From: Sceloporus undulatus | Lineage: Eukaryota > Chordata > Lepidosauria > Squamata > Phrynosomatidae | Reading direction: 5' to 3' | DNA length: 64,000 nucleotides | NCBI RefSeq assembly: GCF_019175285.1 | Contig: NC_056526.1 | Coordinates: 125,203,271 to 125,267,270 of the forward strand | Part shown: positions 33,767 to 44,253 of the stretch, piece by piece | Position numbering within the stretch: position 1 is the stretch's first letter | Layout of the letters: each line of letters begins with the position of its first letter | The notes under the pieces: generated by a model | The model's database searches: none | What the model saw: the letters and a program-made list of their open reading frames with translations, nothing else | What the model was told of the DNA's origin: nothing | Position numbers and translations under genes: made by a program

Positions 33767-34340
33767 AAGGCATTAGATTGCATCTGATCTTGGAAGCTAA
33801 GCAGGGTCAGACTTGGTTAGTACTTGAAAGGGGGAAATGGCCAAGGAATACCAAGTGCTGTAGGCTATATTTCGGGGGGGGGGGGGAGTAATGACAAAAA
33901 GCCTTTGTGTATTCCTTGCTTAAGAAAATCCTCTGGCGGGATACAAACCGCCGCTTTGCGGCGCTCCCCCGCCGCCGCCATTTGCTCCATGTTGGAGCCG
34001 CAGCAGCCAAACCGCACAACTCTCGCGCGGAGCAAAAAACAAGCTCCATTTCGGAGCTTCTTTCTGCGGCGCATCTATGACGTCGCAAGGTGCCGCAGGC
34101 GCATTTGCGACGTCATAAGCGCCGCAACACGTCTGGACGCTATGCATCCAGTACGTAAAGATGGCGGTGCCCATGTGGAAGGGGCGCCGCCATCTTGTAC
34201 GTACTGTATACGTACTAGGGTTAGGGGGGGGTGCGGAAGCACCGCCCCTTCCTAACCCTAGTACGTATACAGTACGTACTATATGGCGGTGTGTATCCCG
34301 CCTATGTTAGCAGGGCCACTGTAAGTCAACAGTCAGCTAG
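33767..34340 (+). mobile_element. 5S rRNA-derived SINE, interrupted by a MITE
   Basis: 33783-33868 aligns with vertebrate 5S rRNA: ATCTGATCTTGGAAGCTAAG, CAGGGTCAGACTTGGTTAGT, ACTTGAAAG, AAGGAATACCAAGTGCTGTA, GGCTAT. The internal control region is largely kept. A body follows (CTTGCTTAAGAAAATCC), is interrupted by the MITE at 33935-34302, and resumes with CACTGTAAGTCAACAGTCAG. An antisense relative is at 44592-44815. It is not a functional 5S gene. Confidence 0.75.
33935..34302. mobile_element. GC-rich hyper-palindromic MITE
   Basis: The terminal inverted repeats are GGCGGGATACAAACCGCC and GGCGGTGTGTATCCCGCC (17 of 18 match). The interior is a chain of hairpins: TTTGCGGCGC / GCGCCGC, GACGTCGCAA / TTGCGACGTC, and a 29-bp perfect stem at 34197-34225 with 34251-34279. 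Very CpG-rich, so probably young or shielded. It shares the GGTGC.GAAGCACCGCCC core with 57973-58512. No clear target duplication. Confidence 0.8.
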
Positions 34341-34689
34341 AAAGCATGTGCATCCATGTGCATGTGCGTGTGCATACACATGCACACAGAATATTTCACC
34401 ATGTATTCTCACCAAAATTAATGTGCAATATATTGTCACCAAAATAAATATTATTTCCCTTTGTTATTTGAAATTTTTCAGAACAGGATCTTGAAAGGGC
34501 TGTGGGAATGGAACTGCTCATTGGATTTACACTTTTGTTTAACTAACAAAAAGAAGTTGTAAAGCAATAGGAAATAATAGGGCAGTGAGGTTTTTGGATT
34601 TATTTTTTTTTTTTTCAGTTTCTTTCCATGTGTCTTTTCAGTCACCATGTAAATCTGGGAGATCAAATGGATTTGGCTGCTTTGCTTTA
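34341..34689. other. intergenic, nothing recognised
   Basis: Alternating GTGCATG units at 34345-34390, then AT-rich DNA. Confidence 0.45.
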
Positions 34690-35160
34690 TTTTCTGGAAA
34701 GAGTTTGGGGCTAATTAATTGGCAGGTGGCTTAAAGCAGGTAACACAACACCTTTTCATCACAGCAGTCCTAAGTACTGTCCTGTGTGCACCTGAGTGAT
34801 TAAAAAAAAGAGAGGAGAAGACTGTTGAAAGCAAGTGATTTATTATTGAAGGATTTAAAACCTCAAAATGAAAATAACGTTAAATAGAATGATCAGATAA
34901 ATCACTTCGAAAGACGAGAAAAAGTGTGTGCTGGCAGACTTGGGAAAGTTGTTGAAGATAGATGTTATATAAGTTTACCTTTCAAATAACAGAAGCCTGT
35001 CATGTGGCTGGACCTGAAAAATCCTCCATAATCAAGCTTTCAAAGCACATCTGTGTAAACATTATCACCTCGGTGTAAAACATCAACCAGTGGACTTTTG
35101 CTTTGAACCAAATCTTCTTAATTGCAGGGCTAAATCAAAGCATTAGATCAAAGTTGCAAA
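34690..35160. promoter_or_regulatory. candidate regulatory element with TCF/LEF-like cluster
   Basis: No recognised repeats. Four TCAAAG cores fall within 114 bp: 35040-35045, 35106-35101 (minus), and two full ATCAAAG sites at 35134-35140 and 35147-35153. It lies about 8 kb upstream of FGF20 and 11 kb upstream of MICU3. The motif count is direct; enhancer function is inferred. Confidence 0.35.
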
Positions 35161-35544
35161 ATGTGTGGAAGACCCAGTTCTGCAGGTAGTCCCATACACG
35201 TCTGTCTCAAAAGATAGATTTACCAAACAATGACATCATCAACAGTAATAATAATAGGTAAACATTAAACAAATAAATAACTAATTAATTTATTTTGTAA
35301 CACAGAAAGATTAAACTCAGCCCAAGATATTGTGAACATATACTTGAACAACTGAAAGAGAGGATATTACATCTGGGAGCCTAATGTATATGATTCCAAG
35401 CGACAGAATAGTAATTGCACTGTTTCCAAGGAGAGGCAGGTAAGATTCAACATGACCCATCAATATATTTTGTCTGTGAGTTAAGATAGCAATTTGTAAG
35501 ATGCACAGAAGGGAGGTTGTTATACGCACCCTACAGCATGCCCT
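35161..35544. other. intergenic, nothing recognised
   Basis: AT-rich with short AAT/AAATA runs near 35235-35290. Confidence 0.45.
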
Positions 35545-35965
35545 CAAACTGTCATGGTTTAGCAGGGGCAGTCCCAGTTAATTTTCTGCCATCCCACTTT
35601 TCAGCTGCTTTTAGAAGGTCTCAGCTTCGCTGTCCTCCTTCCACTTTCCTTCTTTGTCCTCACCTTATTTCAGTTGCTGCAAACTGAGTTCAACAAAAAA
35701 GTAGTTTTCACTCAATTAACTCAGCTGGAAGGAGAAGAGAGGGTCTTGGCCTTCCTAGTAGATTTTCCCTCCTTTTTAAGGCCTTCCTAAACTTAGTATA
35801 AAAATCCCAGGATTTCCCTGCTTAAAATTTTATATGCTTCCTCCTATTTTTATGTGCTTTCTCCTGTTCTCTTGTTGCATGGCCACACCCATTTGACCAG
35901 ACTGTGGTGCTGGTCAGCCACATGTGTCCAGGTTTTCATCTGTGAAATGTTGGAGGGTATACTAC
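35545..35965 (+). repeat. dispersed repeat, family A
   Basis: Same block order as 7641-8005 (CTGTCATGGTTTAGCAGGGG, TTTCAGTTGCTGCAAACTGA, GACCAGACTGTGGTGCTGG, CAGGTTTTCATCTGTGAAAT), with an extra ~60 bp in the middle. Confidence 0.65.
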
Positions 35966-36007
35966 ATCAGGGGTACAAATCACACAGCCCTTCAAGTGTT
36001 ATATAAA

Positions 36008-36478
36008 GTCGAAGGCTTTTATGGCCGACATCCATAGTTTTAATGGGGGTTTTGAACTATAAGGCCGTGTTCTAGAAGTGTTCTAGAAAGACAGGAAAGC
36101 GATTGAAATCCATAAACACCTGGATAACTTCGACAGGAAAGAAGAAACTCTTAAAGTAAACAAAGTTTGGCTACCAGTCCTGAAAAACACCAAAATCAAG
36201 ACCCAGCAAATGCAAATGAAACCCACCCAGGGTGAGGGGGTTTTCCCAGCAGGCAATGGATCATGAATTAAATAAACACCCTGAGGCCTTGCCATTCAAC
36301 AACAGAGCAACACATAGATTAACATGTAAATTACTTCCTCTCAACCAACAGTATATATACCCTACTCTCTTCCATGCCAGCATTCTCTGAAGATGCCAGC
36401 CACTGCTGCTGGCAAAACATCAGGAATAAGCTCTTCTAAAACATAGCTTCATAGCTTGAAAAACCCACAAAAAAAACC
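36008..36478 (+). mobile_element. Penelope-like element, short copy (group A)
   Basis: Both ends carry the same terminus in opposite orientation: left GTCGAAGGCTTTTATGGCC...GTGTTCTAGAAG, right CTTCTAAAACATAG...CCCACAAAAA. Between them, 36090-36170 resembles the C-terminal end of the Penelope protein (IEIHKHLDNFDRKEETLKVN, then KVWLPVLKN). The right terminus holds a hammerhead-like core, CTGAAGATGCCAGCC...GCTGGC, at 36382-36427. It is broken and far shorter than a full element. Confidence 0.7.
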
Positions 36479-36782
36479 TCCAAGTGTTGTTGGAATGCAA
36501 GTCCCAGCAGTCTAGCCAGCCTAACCAACAGTGAGGAATGCTGACAGTTGCAGTCCTACACAACATCTGGAGGACCATGTTGAGTGCACCTCACACACTG
36601 TAAAATACAGTGATCTTCCATCCACACACTAATAAGGCCCAGTCTGCTTAGATTTGGGAGGAAATCTGCATAATGTTCCCCTAACATCATACCTTTAGGC
36701 TGGAAGCTCTTTTACATAAGATTGCAGCCTAAGTCATGTTTCAAAGGCATATTTTAAATTTGAAGGGACCAAGAAAAAAGTA

Positions 36783-37280
36783 CCATATTTTCTGGCATAT
36801 AAGACGACTGGGCATATAAGACGACCCCCAACTTTTCCAGTTAAAATATAGAGTTTGGGATATATTCGCCGTATAAGACTACCCCTCTTCCAACTTACAC
36901 CAAATAAAAATTTAAAAAATCAGATTTGATTTCAATATGGTAATTTTAATTCAAATGCTTATGACATGCAGGTACTTAGCAGGAAAACTTGTTGTATGCA
37001 AAGCCTGCTTGAACTGGTCAGCTCTCCCTGCCTGCCCAGCCCTCCCTGTCTCCAAGATTTTATTCTACCGTATTTGTACAGCGCCTCCCTTCCTGCTTTC
37101 ATATGGTCGCCACATATGGAGGGGATGCGGCCGCAGCCATTTTGAGCTCCCTCCACCAATCGCAGATTCTCCAGTCCAGCACCTGCCCTATAAGATAACA
37201 CCTGGCGTCATAAGACGACCCCTGACTTTTGAGAAGATTTTCCTGGGTTAAAAAGTAGTCTTATACGCCAGAAAATACAG
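36783..37280. mobile_element. MITE with CCATATTTTCTGGCATATAA ends, TA flanks
   Basis: The left end CCATATTTTCTGGCATATAA (then GACGAC) and the right end AGTCTTATACGCCAGAAAAT (then ACAG) are terminal inverted repeats of about 27 bp, flanked by TA (36781-36782, 37281-37282). GCATATAAGACGAC recurs inside. 498 bp and no transposase. Probably Tc1/mariner-type. Confidence 0.85.
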
Positions 37281-37435
37281 TATATAATTTTTCAATGTTC
37301 CTAGTGATTAATTTGTTGGACTGCATGTATGCTACTCAATTTGTTGTACAGGTAGACTACTAAGATTTGTTCTAATGATTTAGTTCATTAAACTAAACAC
37401 CTCTTGCAGCCTGACCCATTTCTAAAGTGCTAGAT

Positions 37436-37632
37436 CAGTGATGGCGAACGTTTTGGAGACTGAGTGCCCAAATTGCAACCCAAAACCCACTTATTTATCA
37501 CAAAGTGCCACATCCCTCTGGCTTTCTAGTAACAAACTCTGGCAAACTCTGTGCTGAGGTGATGGCATGTGTGCCCACAGAGAGGGCTCTGAGTGCATCT
37601 CTGGCACTAGTGGCATAGGTTTGCCACCACTG
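37436..37632 (+). mobile_element. non-autonomous hAT element with 8-bp duplication
   Basis: The left end CAGTGATGGCGAACGTTTTG and the right end GGTTTGCCACCACTG are terminal inverted repeats. Flanking 8-mers are TGCTAGAT (37428-37435) and TTCTAGAT (37633-37640), 7 of 8 identical. The body (GAGTGCCCAAATTGCAACCC) fits a hAT MITE widespread in squamates. Confidence 0.88.
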
Positions 37633-37640
37633 TTCTAGAT

Positions 37641-37999
37641 GAAGGACAACTTAAAACCCACAGAAAAATCAGACTCATTAAAAGATGTTTTTGGAACATA
37701 ACATCAAACTATACAAATTCAAAAAGGAAGGTGTGAATTTTTTTTCCTACAAAAAAGTTCAGGCTACCTCAGAGTTTTGGCAATGTGGTCTGTCAGGTGT
37801 TAGGCTGCAATTCCCATTAGCCTCAGCAAGTGTAACAAAAGATGAGGGATGATGGGAAGTATATTTTTAAGAAATTAAGACCAGATGTCCATCTCGTCAT
37901 TCAAACGGTTCATGAATGGAAGCTTCTATGCTGCATACAGTCCTAACACTTGGATTGAAGCAAAAGTGTTTTTTTTAAAAAAAAAAAACCAGAAAATAT
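37641..37999. other. intergenic, short hAT-like fragment
   Basis: 37765-37855 (CTGTCAGGTGTTAGGCTGCA, ATTCCCATTAGCCTCAGCAA) looks like a worn piece of a hAT-type repeat. Otherwise empty. Confidence 0.4.
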
Positions 38000-38160
38000 A
38001 TTTGCTGTTATGTGCCTTCAAGTCAACTCTAAGTTACTGCACCTCTCTCATAGAGATTTCTTGGCAAGTTACATTCAGAGGGTTGCCATTGTCTTCCTCT
38101 GAGGCTCAGAGAATATGACTTGTCCAAGGTTTCCTAGCAGATTTCCATGCCTGGATAGGT
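38000..38160 (-). mobile_element. tRNA-derived SINE, antisense
   Basis: TTATGTGCCTTCAAGTCAAC (BovB-like tail), TTCTTGGCAAGTTACATTCA, CTTCCTCTGAGGCTCAGAGA and GACTTGTCCAAGG, in antisense order. Confidence 0.75.
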
Positions 38161-39049
38161 TCTAGAGAGTAGAGCAAATGCATTTACACACATATGTTGG
38201 GATTACTCAGTGTAGCTCAATATCTCAATCCTTTGTTCTTGGCTCATTGATTACATTGTATAGGCCCACTTGGTATCCAACAGCTAGGATTCTGTGCCCA
38301 TTTGAACTCATCCCATTTGGATTCACATATATTCCTGGGGGGGGGGGGGGGGATGCCTTTCTGGAAGCCACAAGATGGATTTGGATTCTGGGAATCATTG
38401 TTCAGAAAAAGCATGCTGTTTCCTGAGGTTTGGGGCACACTGGGATTAGCAAATCCAACCTTCTCATTGGATAACAAACAGCTAAAAATTAACAGTGATG
38501 CAGCTGATCTACTCTAATAAAGTTTGACAAAACTTTGATTTATTGCAAGTGCAACATACTGCCTTGGAAGTAAATATCAAGATGCTTAGAGCAGGAGTGA
38601 AAGTGAAATACAAAACAAACTGACCTCTTTCAAGCACAGCCTTTCATGTCTGCGCTCGGAAGCAGTTATATATTTTATCAAGTACTGGGAAAGACACGAT
38701 AAGAGTCTTTTTTCACCTTACTGTTTGCATTAGTCATGTGACAGGAAAAGATAACACCCAATTTTCCCCCCTTCTGTGTTGCTATCATGGAAAGTTAAAT
38801 ACATTCGAAGAGTGCTTTTGCAAAACCACGTTATTCTACTTCAGGTATACACTTCAATCTTATCATTTCCCTTTACTTCCTATAACAGTACTTTCAATGG
38901 TGTTGAACAAATATATAGTGGCCCAGGTTGGTTTGTTCTTTAAAATTCCCAAAGCAAGGAATTATTTTAATTTGCATGGGCAATGTAGTATCAGGGTGTC
39001 TTGTAAGAATAGTACGTTGTCTTGGAGATTATTCAGTGCCTTACTTCCA
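38161..39049. other. intergenic, single-copy-looking
   Basis: Contains a 16-nt G run at 38337-38352. 38520-38960 is repeat-poor. No coding exon recognised. Confidence 0.4.
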
Positions 39050-39135
39050 TGTGTATATGTGCTTTCAAATCACCTGTTGACTTATAGCGACCTCATGGAT
39101 TTCATAGGGTTTTCTTAGATTTGCCATATTGTTTG
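39050..39135 (-). mobile_element. body of the 5S-type SINE, without the 5S head
   Basis: TATGTGCTTTCAAATCACCT, GTTGACTTATAGCGACCTCA and TGGATTTCATAGGGTTTTCT match the body of the SINE at 44592-44700. Confidence 0.6.
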
Positions 39136-39765
39136 GACCACCTCAAGATTCATAACAGGCAAGTGAGACTTAAACACTCTCAGTCTAAGCCTTCATGAAG
39201 CCAACCAATCGCCAAGCCAAATCAGATTCCATCAATAAAGCCAAAAACACATTCCAAGAAAAATCAAGTCATGAATCATAGTCCAAATCAAAGCCAAAAA
39301 CACTATCCAAAGACAACCAATAATCTCACTTACATTTCCCTCAATTATGCTGCTGCAGTGAACAAAAAGGAACTCGGGTTTTAAGTGGGAAGCATGCTGG
39401 TTAGGTGTTCAGTGGCCTACATAATAGCTCTAGAAGGTTCCAAATAACACATTGCCCAGGTACACAGGTACCATTTGTGTGAGTCACAGAGACTGTGAAG
39501 ATGAACTATCGAAAATTCTTCCACATCCAGATCATCATCATACCACCTATCATAGAAAACTAAGACTAGAGTGTGGTCAGCACCATGGATGGTACCCAAA
39601 ATACTATTTGGTCAGACCCAGGACTGTTATGGAAGACATGAAGTGCTGGGCTGCTCCCAAAAGAGCTGTCTTCATAAGCTGTTGTCATATGAAGGAAATG
39701 TACCCTCATCCCGAAGGAAAGAGAAAGTAGACCCAATTCGAAAGTAAGCCAATTCACGTGATTAA
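39136..39765. other. intergenic, nothing recognised
   Basis: Several short direct repeats of AAGCCAA/AATCAAAGCC near 39180-39310. No gene. Confidence 0.4.
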
Positions 39766-40151
39766 TTATCACACGTGAAGAGCGAAATTGTGGTAATTCC
39801 AAAGGCAAAGCAAAGTGATGGCAAAATAAGTTATCACGCCAGTACATACCATGCGGATTCGACAATTCGAATGGGCACCCTTGCGCATGCTCAGTGGGGC
39901 TCTGAATGCATCATGAACCTGTACACTTCTGGGGTGAAGAAGGGGGCCACTTCCTGTTTCACGTGAATGCTAGCTTCACATGAATTATTGCTTCACGTTT
40001 CTTCTTCTCCATGCATATATGTATGGGCACGTGGAAGCACATGCACACACACACATATACTGTATTTGTGTGCACACATACATATGCATGCACACATGGC
40101 CGTCCCCAATGGGCAAGCCATGGACATGGGTGGGCATATACATATATGGAA

Positions 40152-40190
<39 letters not shown>

Positions 40191-40771
40191 CAGATATATG
40201 TGCATGTGTGTATACACACACACACACGTGTGTGTGTGTGTGTGTGTGTGTTCCTTTTTTTGCATCCAAACAAGCTTCCTTTCTATGGGTCTCTGTGCCC
40301 TTTCCCCAGTGGCATTAGGGGCACAAACCATGCACTGTTCTGTCCACATTAAAACGTGAATATGTTCATTCTGCAGTAGCCCTTTCACCAGCAGCATCAG
40401 AAACAGCCACTTTTCCCCTCCTCGCCAGCACTGGAAGCGGAAGGACTACCAGAAGCAAAATGGTGTAAAATCGCAGCGCTGCACCATGGGAGGTTTGGGG
40501 GGGGGGAATACCAGGGCCGATGCAAACTTGCATTCCTCACTAGCACCACATCGAATTGACTGCGAATTAACCTTGAAATAAGATTTGTGAATTCGCTAGT
40601 TCACCGAATTTACCAATTTTTGGATTGATTTAGGACTGGGCTCGGAATGACTATGAAATGACAGCAATTATATGTGATAATCTCTTACAAATTAATGTGA
40701 ATACGCATGATTGGGCTTGGGATGGCACTGGATTGACATTGATTTGCCTGGAAGTTTTCATTGTGTGATAA
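39766..40771. mobile_element. 1-kb MITE with TTATCACAC ends and TAA duplication
   Basis: The left end TTATCACACGTGAAGA and the right end TTTTCATTGTGTGATAA are inverted, flanked by TAA on both sides (39763-39765 and 40772-40774). The interior is AT/GC mixed, with further TTATCAC and TTCGAATT motifs, and a large expanded (TG)n/(AC)n cluster at about 40030-40250. No transposase. The TAA flanks suggest PIF/Harbinger. Confidence 0.6.
40148..40251 (+). repeat. (TG)n and (AC)n tracts
   Basis: (TG)n at 40155-40187, (AC)n at 40213-40228, and (TG)n at 40229-40250. The AC/TG junction is itself palindromic. Frames of up to 134 codons across it are artefacts. Confidence 0.95.
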
Positions 40772-40929
40772 TAATTGCCATAGGGATTTAGAAATCCTAC
40801 AGTACAACAAGCCAGGGGAACTCCAACACCACTGCTGAGACTTACTCAGCCACTCAGGAAGTAAGACTGTTGAACAGCAGGGCTGGTGCTGCACCAAAAG
40901 AAATGCTTTTCTTTTCCAGCCAGCCACCT

Positions 40930-41230
40930 TCAGATTCATACACAGCAGATTGGTAAGGCACCTGGTGAGGAAATGGAATCCCAATAGACCACTGCAACTC
41001 TGCCTTCTTGTTTCCATCCCAGGCAGGAGGCAGGCGAGCAAAGCTGAGAGAGGTTAACCCCTCCCCCCTGCATACATAGCAAGTTTCCACAGATGAAAAA
41101 CAGGGCATGTGTGTCCAAACAACATCCGAGTATGGCCAAGTTACTTATGAGGAAGAACACAAAAGCCAGGTGATGCTGCAGTAATTTGCTTTTGCCTGAA
41201 TCTATAGGGAAGGGAAAGATTGCATCCCTT
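40930..41230 (-). repeat. dispersed repeat, family A (partial, antisense)
   Basis: 41095-41215 is the reverse complement of the right half of 7641-8005 (GCATGTGTGTCCAAACAACA, TCCGAGTATGGCCAAG, AATTTGCTTTTGCCTGAA). The left limit is uncertain. Confidence 0.5.
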
Positions 41231-41264
41231 CCTCTCCCCGCTACTGAATTGAGTACAAGCTGCT

Positions 41265-41345
41265 TTTGTATATTATTATTATTATTTCTTATATCCCACC
41301 TTTCTCCCAACATAGGGACTCAAGGCAGCAAATTTGCATTCAGTT
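41265..41345 (-). mobile_element. L2-like LINE 3' tail, antisense
   Basis: (ATT)n followed by CTTATATCCCACCTTTCTCC and GGGACTCAAGGCAGCAAATT, the antisense of the L2 tail. Confidence 0.65.
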
Positions 41346-41910
41346 TGCAGCAATTGAAGTAAGGTGAGGACAAGGGGAGAATGTGGAAGAAAGGGGAAGC
41401 TGTGACATTTCAAAATCAGCCAAAAAATGGAGCAACAAGGGATTAATTGGCACTCTCCCTGCCAAATCGGAATAGTTGGAGAGTATGACCCACCTACATC
41501 CAGCCAAGACTCTGTAGTACAAACCAGGTTGACATGCTCATCCATGATCAAGTTATGAATCATTTTCCCCATTTACTTACCTTGCATTGAGAACGTATTA
41601 TGTGGTATGAAGCCATCTATTTACAAGCCATCAAGATTCATCAGAGAAGCAGTGTAATATTCATTAAAACAGAAGTGGGAATCATGTGTTCCTCCAAATA
41701 TTGTTGAACTACAACTCCCTGCTATCTTCACCATTGGCTAGCTAGGGCTGTTGAGAACTGTAGTCCAAAAGCATCTGGAGAGCTACATGATTCCTACCCT
41801 TGCTTAAAGTATGCCAGCACAACTTGCAACCTATCAAGCCAAATGTAACCCCATGTGGAGAGTTATGTGGCCCTCCAAATACCCACAGGACAATGCATCA
41901 TGCTCCAGAC
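41346..41910. other. intergenic, short hAT-like fragment
   Basis: 41690-41790 (CCAAATATTGTTGAACTACA, ACTGTAGTCCAAAAGCATCT) is a small palindromic repeat of the hAT-like type. The rest is unassigned. Confidence 0.4.
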
Positions 41911-42040
41911 CAGTGATTCCTAAACTCTGGTCCTCCAGATGTTTTTTGGATTTCTGCTCTCAGAATTCCTGGCTGTTGATTAAGCTGGCTGGGACTTCTG
42001 GTAGTTGAAGTCCAAAGGAACCAACATTTAGGAACCACTG
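41911..42040 (+). mobile_element. 130-bp hAT MITE with 8-bp duplication
   Basis: CAGTGATTCCTAAACTCTGG at the left, CATTTAGGAACCACTG at the right, and flanking 8-mers CTCCAGAC and CTCCAGAT (7 of 8 match). TCCAGA agrees with hAT target preference. Confidence 0.85.
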
Positions 42041-42048
42041 CTCCAGAT

Positions 42049-42774
42049 GTTGTGGGACTCCAGCTCTCATCAGCACCAGACAGCACAGCCAGTGCTCAGG
42101 GTAGTGGGAATTGTACTTCAACAACATCTGCCATAAGCTCTGACCTAGTAAGTGCTTAAAAACACCTTCTTTCCACTTCAAGGAAAGTTATTGTGTTTCT
42201 GCTCTAACACAGCATTTCCACTACTAATGGCTATATGTGTAGCTAAATGTATTATGTTATGTTAAGCTTATGAGAATGTGAGATACATTAGGTGGCCCAT
42301 TCAGTAACACTGATAAAATTCCTAACAGTCACTTGGAAAATTCATGTTTTTTATTTCAGTTAAGTGTTGAGTGTTGGCACATAATATCTTCAATCAAGCT
42401 GGAACCTTACACTTACTATGCAATTAAAATGAAGTTCTATTCTTAAGCAAACACCTCAATGGGAGGATCTTAGGAACACATCCAGATACAAGTAGTTACA
42501 GATGTGTATATATTTTTTTTTCAGTTGAACAAAAGATTAGCCTGCAGGTGCTACTGAAAAGTCATTAAATTCATAGCTGAGGATTCCAACTTCAAGGGAG
42601 CATAAAGCCAAGATATATTTGGAAGTGATAAATGCAAATCTTATGCCCAAAATCAAGATGATATGTTAAAATTACTTATTGGGGGGAAATAAGAAGTAAG
42701 CAAATAATAAGAAAGTTGATTATAATCTCATAGTGGCCAATAATTTCATATAATAAATCTATGGTCATTTGTTC
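42049..42774. other. intergenic, nothing recognised
   Basis: Starts with a worn hAT-like stretch (TTGTGGGACTCCAGCTCTCA). The remainder is AT-rich and repeat-poor. Confidence 0.4.
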
Positions 42775-42975
42775 CTATTGCATGCCTTCAAGTTGTTTTC
42801 AACTTATGGTGACTCTAAGGCAAACCTGTCACAGGGTTTTCTTGACAAGATTTGTTTAGATGGGGTTTTCCCCGTGCCTACCTCTAAGGCTCCAAGAGTA
42901 TTACTTGCCTAAGGTCACCCAAAGGGTTTCTATGGCTAAACGTGGATTTGAACACTGGTCTCAATAGTGCAACAC
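42775..42975 (-). mobile_element. tRNA-derived SINE, antisense, near full length
   Basis: CATGCCTTCAAGTTGTTTTC, CTTGACAAGATTTGTTTAGA, GGTCACCCAAAGGGTTTCTA, GATTTGAACACTGGTCTC and CAACACTCAAAC, covering tail to head. Confidence 0.85.
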
Positions 42976-43904
42976 TCAAACATTGACATTGGAATTTCTT
43001 TTGGGAATTAGTATGTTTTCTATCCAAACACGTAGCTATAATGCATCCAAAATAGCAGTGAGGCTTATGTAGGAAACATACATGTAGCTCAACAAAGTTC
43101 AAAAAATGGTATGTATCATTCCTCATTGTAGTGAAGCTCCAAAGATAATAAAGGTATAGGAAAATTCCAGCCATGCAGCTCTGTACAAAATGTACAGTGC
43201 AGAGCCAGATTGTGCAGCTGATTCTAACATGAAACGTTCTGAAATCAGTTGTTCTGAATCAGTAGTAAAAGAATGAAGATTAGGCTTGGAGTGTTGTGCT
43301 TTGATGGTGGTCACTTTAAATGGTGAATAATGCAGCAGAATAAGCCTATACCTATGCTGGTTAGTAGGAATTTGGTTACAGGATTTCACAATTCCCAAGT
43401 CTGTTGGACACTAATAAGAGACTAGTCAGACTACCCCTGGGACTCAGCCTTTAAGGCTAGAAGTTCCGATTCCTTAAGCAAAAGCATCATAAAATTCACA
43501 GCAGGCCCAAGGCCTCAGAGATCCTAGTAGATAGGAAGAGCTGCAGAGCGCACCCTTCTGTGCTGAAAAACGTGTCTCTTAAGCAAGACACCAACGTTTA
43601 AATTCCTTTCAAATCTTGGTTGTGGGGTAAAGCTTGAATGCATCACTGCTTATTAGCTGGGTTCCAGCTAAAGGTGCCCAAGTGTGACAGACCCTTCTAC
43701 TGCAGAGCCTGGCTTCACCCAGTTGTCAATGGGCAATGTGTTCTTCAGGATTTCATCTTTCTATAGGAGGGATGGGGAACCTACGATGACCCTCCAGGTT
43801 CTGACAAACTACCATTCCCATCATGCCTCACCACCAGCCAAGCTGAAGGACGTTTCAGCCAGGCTCACAAGGGACTGGTTGTAGATCCCCCGTTATGGTG
43901 ATGC
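42976..43904. other. intergenic, nothing recognised
   Basis: 43780-43840 (GACAAACTACCATTCCCATC) is a short hAT-like fragment. No gene. Confidence 0.4.
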
Positions 43905-44035
43905 TACCATAAGAGCTTTGCTCTGGTGCCACAACAAACTACAATGCCCAGAATGCCATAGCACGGAGCCAAGGCAGTGAAAGGGGGGCAGGGGGGGTCA
44001 AACCAAATTATTTCTGCAATGTGGATGGACTCTGA
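43905..44035 (-). mobile_element. palindromic MITE (GCAGAAATAATCC family), half copy
   Basis: GAGCTTTGCTCTGGTGCCAC, AACAAACTACAATGCCCAGA, then CCAAATTATTTCTGCAATGT. This is the right half of the element seen in full at 45676-45900. Confidence 0.75.
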
Positions 44036-44253
44036 GGTGCACAGTGACAAAATGGCTTTCTAAAAAGGAATGTAGGACATTCATGGGTAGATTTTTTCTA
44101 TCTATTCTTTCCCATGACAGTTAAGTACATTCACATTCTAGGGGTGGCGGGGGGGGGGGGGGGAGAGAAATACCTCTGATTATTAGATGATAGAGCAAGC
44201 AGGGCTTCTGCATCAAGAATGGTATGACAGAAGAGGGAATTTCAATCAGGAAT

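Noticed and set aside
33783-33868. 5S rRNA gene
   Set aside because: Only part of 5S is present, with changes throughout and a SINE body fused to it. It is a 5S-derived repeat.
39959-40397. Several 94-134 codon frames on both strands
   Set aside because: Products of (TG)n/(AC)n tracts (Cys-Val and Thr-His repeats), without conserved sequence.
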